The translations under genes and the position numbers were made by a program. A stretch of 20,461 bases of DNA from Pleurotus ostreatus/Saccharomyces cerevisiae fusant (taxonomy: Eukaryota > Opisthokonta): assembly GCA_024196135.1 (NCBI GenBank), contig JAMQCK010000539.1, positions 1 through 20,461 of the forward strand. Reading direction: 5' to 3'. The notes beneath the pieces were generated by a model. That model saw only the letters and a list, made by a program, of their open reading frames with translations, was not told the origin of the DNA and made no database searches. Each line of letters opens with the position of its first letter. Position 1 is the first letter of the stretch. This document shows positions 18,243 to 20,461 of this stretch, piece by piece.

Positions 18243-20461
18243 CTACCAATCAGTGTCCGTCATGTTCGCATCCTCCTCCCGCTCGATCGCGGCGTCCTTC
18301 TGCTTCATCCAGCGGTCCGGAACCTAGACCTCACAGTCAGCAATCCGTTTTCACCACTTCCTCAATCACCCTAACTCACCATCGGGAAATACCTCTCCAT
18401 CGCCGCCAAGAACCGCGACCGGTACTGCCTCGGCGTCACGATCGTCGGCTCGCCCCTGCCTCCACCGCCGAGGAACGCGCTCTCCTTCACCCAACTCTCG
18501 AGCTTCTTGTCCCAGGTGTACGTGCGGATATAGTCGACGATGCCGACGACGAGCTCGTCGGAGGCGCTGTCGACGCCGCAGACGAGGGAGTAGTCCATGA
18601 CGTTGATGTCGGCGAGGAAGCGGGTGTCGTGTAGGAGCGCGCCGCGGAGGATGCGCTTGGAGTGCTCGCGGACGTAGAAGGGGCGCTCGTGCATGGCTGG
18701 TGGAGGGTCAGTATCGACAAGCAAGGCGTACGGGAGAAGACGTACTCTCAATCAGGTTCTCGTCAAGGAGGACCTCATTGAGCTTGCCCGTCGACTGAAC
18801 GTGTCGATTCCGCGTCGACCCCTTGAGGTCGTAGATCTTCGAGAACCGTCGGTCGTAGAACAGGTTCTCCATGACAAGCAGGTTCATCTGGGTCGACTTG
18901 TAGGACTTGCCGGTGTTTCTGTCCTTGCCTGCCCTCTTCCATGTCAGCTTGTAACAGCCAAACACCTTGGCAAGCAATGTCGGACGCTGCGTGGAATTTG
19001 GTGGTCAGAAACTCTGTAAGAACTTGCAGAATAGTTGGGACGTACATCAGCTGAAACCGCGGACGACATGTAGTCGAAGTAAGCTGGCGCGAAGGTCTCC
19101 ATCGTTGCTAGCTCAGGACGTGAGAGCTCCTTCGCAATGAAGCGATCATCTGGAAAGAGGTAAGTATGTGGCGTAGCCCTCTCGAAGGAGGCAGCGAACC
19201 TCTCGTCTTCAGGAATGCCGAACCGGACTTTCCACCACTAGCATCCCACTTGAAGCAACGCGCAAGGGACTCGATCATGCTCTTCTCGCAGTCGTAGGTG
19301 CGGCGCAACGCGTCGAACTGCTCTGGGTATAGCACAGTACAGCTGATCGTCAAGCCGCCACTCTCGAAAGCTGAGACATGGTCAGTTCCCATCAGTAGAC
19401 CATGAAGAGTAACAACTTACAGATAGCCCATGGTAGCTTCGATGACGGCGTCTTCATGTCCTCCGTCGGATCTGGTAGCTCCGCCGAGTCAACGTTGACG
19501 ACACCCCACGTTGATGAAGAGTCCGCGACAGAACGATCGTCAGGCATGAATGCCTCGCCGCCGCTCTCTGTGACGCGCGCTTCCCGTGCCGTCCGCTTCT
19601 CCGCGCGCGACTTGGCAAGCATTTCCCGGTACTGCGGCGAGCTATGGGGAATGGAGTCAGGAAGAAATCATACAAGTCTTTGAACATGACATACTTCAGG
19701 GCCAATGCAATGATAGATGTCGGTTCATCCGTCCGCACGACCATGGACGAGTCGCGGAAGATGTGCTCTGGGTCGCTTGTAGGGTCCTCCACCTCGATCC
19801 GCATGGTCTGACCAGGTTGCCAGAGTCCCGTCAGCGCCTTCAGGATTGATGTGCGCTCCTGTCCTGGGGGTCCAATATCCAAGTCAGGCGGCGGCGGTGT
19901 GAGCGACATGCTGGGCTTGAACGACGAGAGGAAGGGTGACGGTGGCAATGAGATGGGGCCTGGTGGTGGAGCTGGCCCGGTCAACGGCCGTGGCGAAGGT
20001 GGCTGGGCAGGCTCGTCCGTCGACGGCTGCGGGAAGGTCACAGCAGGAGGCTCGGCTTGCGCGGCCTCATCCCCATCCTTCTTGACCTCCTCGTCGTCCA
20101 CAGGAGGTTTAGAGTCTTCAGTTGTTCCACCTTCGGCCTCGACAGGCTGCTTCCTAGGCTCGTTGTCCTCCTGCTCATCGCCTTCATCGTCGGCCTCGCT
20201 GGATGAATTGAACCCGTCACTTTCGTCGTCGTCCTTCACTACGTCCTGAACACTCTCGAGCACCTCTACCGTCGCTGTCGACGAGGCGACTGGTCGTGCA
20301 CGCTTGCCCTGGCGGATGACCCTATACTGAGGCTTGTCCGAGTGGCGGCTCATGCGTTCGAACTGCCGCGTGAGCGTATGCACCTTGTTCCCGGAGCTGC
20401 TGGTGGGACGGCGGAAGCCCTGCATGCCTTTCGCGGAGGGCACTCTGTCCTTCTGACGAAC
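18243..20461 (-). CDS. FAB1: Fab1/PIKfyve phosphatidylinositol-3-phosphate 5-kinase, C-terminal part
   Basis: Partial; the 5' part lies beyond the right edge. Exons in coding order 20461(edge)-19695, 19641-19421, 19370-19200, 19149-19046, 18986-18746, 18696-18380 and 18323-18243 give 633 residues here. First comes a low-complexity acidic, then Pro-rich linker; then the pre-kinase block LKALTGLW, HIFRDSSMVVRTDEPTSIIA. The PIPK-type kinase domain follows: glycine-rich GGKSGSAF, ATP-binding Lys in RFIAKEL, KVFGCYKL, IYDLKGSTRNRHV, REHSKRILRGALLHDT and the catalytic DINVMDYSLVCG, ending with IVDYIRTYTWDKKLESWVKE and a short acidic tail. Fab1 makes PI(3,5)P2 on endosomes and vacuole, controlling membrane recycling and vacuole size. 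The substrate PI3P comes from the class III PI3-kinase downstream of Rab5, whose gene is 5 kb to the left. N-terminal FYVE and TCP-1-like domains are expected outside the window. Confidence 0.93.

Overview
This window looks like nuclear DNA of a filamentous basidiomycete, probably an Agaricomycete. The evidence is GC-rich sequence, dense genes on both strands split by many 40-105 nt GT-AG introns with branch-point-like motifs, and fungal versions of conserved eukaryotic proteins. All gene models were spliced by hand from the sequence; reading phase closes exactly across every intron used, except for one broken gene. No tRNA, rRNA, CRISPR array or transposon was recognised.

Left part (1-3009): a tandem pair of very small single-domain double-stranded-RNA-binding proteins. 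The first (410-792) is intact. The second (1613-2009) has the same intron plan and a TATA box at a similar distance, but needs one frame correction. The rest of this part is sparse, with one weak spliced coding candidate near 2440-2790.

Centre-left (3010-8851): SAD1/USP39, an inactive ubiquitin-protease-like splicing factor (minus strand), shares a 158-bp divergent promoter with RSM22/METTL17, a mitochondrial small-subunit assembly factor (plus). RSM22 is followed in tandem by mitochondrial ribosomal protein uL1m (MRPL1). RSM22 and MRPL1 both serve mitochondrial translation.

Centre (9344-13635): a Mei2-like protein with two RRMs inside Gly/Pro/Arg-rich tails (minus), then Rab5/Ypt5 (minus), an early-endosome GTPase with a 6-nt micro-exon.

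Right part (14142-20461): an unrecognised 235-residue protein (minus); a LAMTOR2-like Roadblock protein (plus), a Ragulator/EGO-type scaffold for TORC1 on lysosome or vacuole; a Dlp1/PDSS2-like non-catalytic partner of the CoQ side-chain polyprenyl synthase (plus); and the C-terminal part of Fab1/PIKfyve (minus), the PI3P 5-kinase, running off the right edge. Rab5, LAMTOR2 and Fab1 all act on endosome, lysosome or vacuole membranes, so this side is enriched for endolysosomal functions, although they are separate transcription units and the linkage may be chance.
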